Assembly (NCBI GenBank): GCA_035266685.1
Contig: DATFMX010000142.1
Span: 1 to 28,603, forward strand
Direction of reading: 5' to 3'
Source: VRUE01 sp035266685
Lineage (GTDB): Bacteria; Actinomycetota; Thermoleophilia; Solirubrobacterales; 70-9
Length of the DNA: 28,603 nucleotides
The notes beneath the pieces were generated by a model. The model did not search any database, was not told the origin of the DNA, and saw only the letters and a list, made by a program, of their open reading frames with translations. Within the stretch, counting starts at the first letter, position 1. Every line of letters starts with the position of its first letter. The position numbers and the translations under genes are program-made. Below, one piece after another: positions 28,031 through 28,603 of the stretch.

Positions 28031-28060
28031 AAGGTCAACGAAAGTCAGCGAAGGTCAAAA
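28031..28060 (+). repeat. Three 10-bp tandem repeats
   Basis: AAGGTCAACG, AAAGTCAGCG and AAGGTCAAAA follow each other exactly, with shared core AARGTCA. The 10-bp period puts the copies on one face of the helix, as at binding sites for oligomeric DNA-binding proteins. Confidence 0.6.
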
Positions 28061-28082
28061 AAGGGCTGTTTTCGACCCCTTT

Positions 28083-28104
28083 CATTCCCCTGGACATTCC
28101 CCTG
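28083..28104 (+). repeat. Direct repeat CATTCCCCTG, two copies
   Basis: Identical 10-nt copies at 28083-28092 and 28095-28104 (12-bp period). The stretch 27954-28240 holds no convincing gene; besides these repeats and the hairpin nothing else is recognised. Confidence 0.55.
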
Positions 28105-28240
28105 AGGGCGCAAAGCGCTTCCTCGGCATCGCCGGAACCCGCTCGGGAGTTCGTCCCCGTGCGGCTCATCGCTGCGCCTGGGCACCCAAAGGCGTCAAGC
28201 CTTCCGATCGCTCATCCTTGAGGGCGTGCGGAGCGCAAAC

Positions 28241-28477
28241 CTAATCCTCTGGATCGCTGATCTTTCTGCCGCTGATGGCGAAGGCCGCCTGGCGTTGCAG
28301 GATGGTCGCGAGTTGACCTCCCGAGCTTTTCGCGAGGAGCTGATTGAGCCTGGTGAGACCGGATCGGAGGCGCTCGCCCGCGCCTTCGCGGAGGCACTCG
28401 AGGATGACTGGCTTGCCTGCGACTATGAAAGCTGGCCGGGCGACAGCGAAATCCCACCGCGCCAACGGTTCCGCCAT
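28241..28477 (-). CDS. Possible small hypothetical protein, 78 aa
   Basis: The frame starting MAEPLARWDFAVARPAFIV reads like a small folded protein with amphipathic helices (RSGLTRLNQLLAKSSGG, QLATILQRQAAFAIS). Its third-position GC is clearly lower than in the other genes. No ribosome site or family is recognised. A competing open frame on the plus strand starts at GTG 28226 and runs past the window end (beginning VRSANLILWIADLSAADGEG); it has similar composition and could be the real gene instead. At most one is likely coding. Confidence 0.3.
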   Translation of the reverse strand: MAEPLARWDFAVARPAFIVAGKPVILECLREGAGERLRSGLTRLNQLLAKSSGGQLATILQRQAAFAISGRKISDPED

Positions 28478-28603
28478 CACAACTTGCAGCGATGTCGCAA
28501 CATCAGGATCACCCGATCCGGTTGGCAGTCGATCCCGGCCCTTCGCGAATCATTCGCCTCCAAGCAGTCACCGCCCCCCGCCGGCCTCGCGGTGCAGGCG
28601 AAG

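Noticed and set aside
28031..28060. 10-bp repeats as a replication origin or CRISPR fragment
   Set aside because: Only three copies, no spacers, no DnaA boxes or rep gene; a binding-site array near a tRNA is the more modest reading.
27733..28105. Open frames on both strands across tRNA-Leu(UAG) and tRNA-Trp, one with EGLEPPSSFEHRHLKPACF
   Set aside because: These are translated tRNA sequence, a common false protein prediction.

Overview
The window is compact, very GC-rich actinobacterial chromosome with strong G/C preference at third codon positions. The gene set (coenzyme F420 biosynthesis with a fused two-domain FbiC, an ethylmalonyl-CoA pathway pair, an AdhA-type alcohol dehydrogenase) and the promoter style (TANNNT -10 boxes 6-8 nt before start codons, implying leaderless mRNAs) suggest a deep-branching Actinomycetota lineage such as Thermoleophilia/Solirubrobacterales. 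That placement is inference; no 16S or marker gene is present.

Layout. 1-4.3 kb: two genes of the ethylmalonyl-CoA pathway, an ethylmalonyl/methylmalonyl-CoA mutase cut by the window edge and crotonyl-CoA carboxylase/reductase (ccr) with a small co-transcribed barrel-type protein. A secreted protein and the ClpS adaptor lie between them. 4.2-7.1 kb: rmuC, a lipoprotein and a YgfZ-type folate-binding protein. 7.1-9.6 kb: a DtxR/MntR regulator with two tandem operator-like boxes, overlapping an Nramp Mn transporter, then two small hypothetical genes. 9.6-11.4 kb: a ThiY-like binding lipoprotein and an aquaporin with an unusual predicted selectivity filter, divergently transcribed. 11.5-18.6 kb: the F420 block, with fbiC on + and an fno-cofD-cofC-cofE operon on -, separated by a membrane protein without a standard start codon and adhA. 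18.7-26.9 kb: a BadH-like SDR, HMG-CoA lyase, an acyl-CoA carboxylase beta subunit, an ABC-2 exporter pair, a PAP2 protein, and an MBL-fold hydrolase plus acetoacetyl-CoA synthetase operon. 26.9-28.6 kb: tRNA-Leu(CAA), a membrane protein, tRNA-Leu(UAG), tRNA-Trp(CCA), then a gene-poor tail with phased short repeats.

How the genes fit together. CofC, CofD, CofE and FbiC make F420 and Fno links it to NADPH. HMG-CoA lyase, the carboxyltransferase and acetoacetyl-CoA synthetase form a plausible leucine/acetoacetate degradation set, whose acetyl-CoA could enter the ethylmalonyl-CoA pathway through Ccr and the mutase.

The least ordinary signals are: (1) a roughly 105-bp palindrome with 26-nt arms inserted in frame in fbiC; (2) two distant homologous intergenic palindromes whose arms differ by compensatory changes; (3) a rigid leaderless promoter grammar, with several -10 boxes built on the stop codon of the upstream gene; (4) a gene whose promoter and reading frame both point to an ATC start; (5) a phased-repeat, attachment-site-like tail after tRNA-Trp. 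No CRISPR array, transposase or rRNA was seen.
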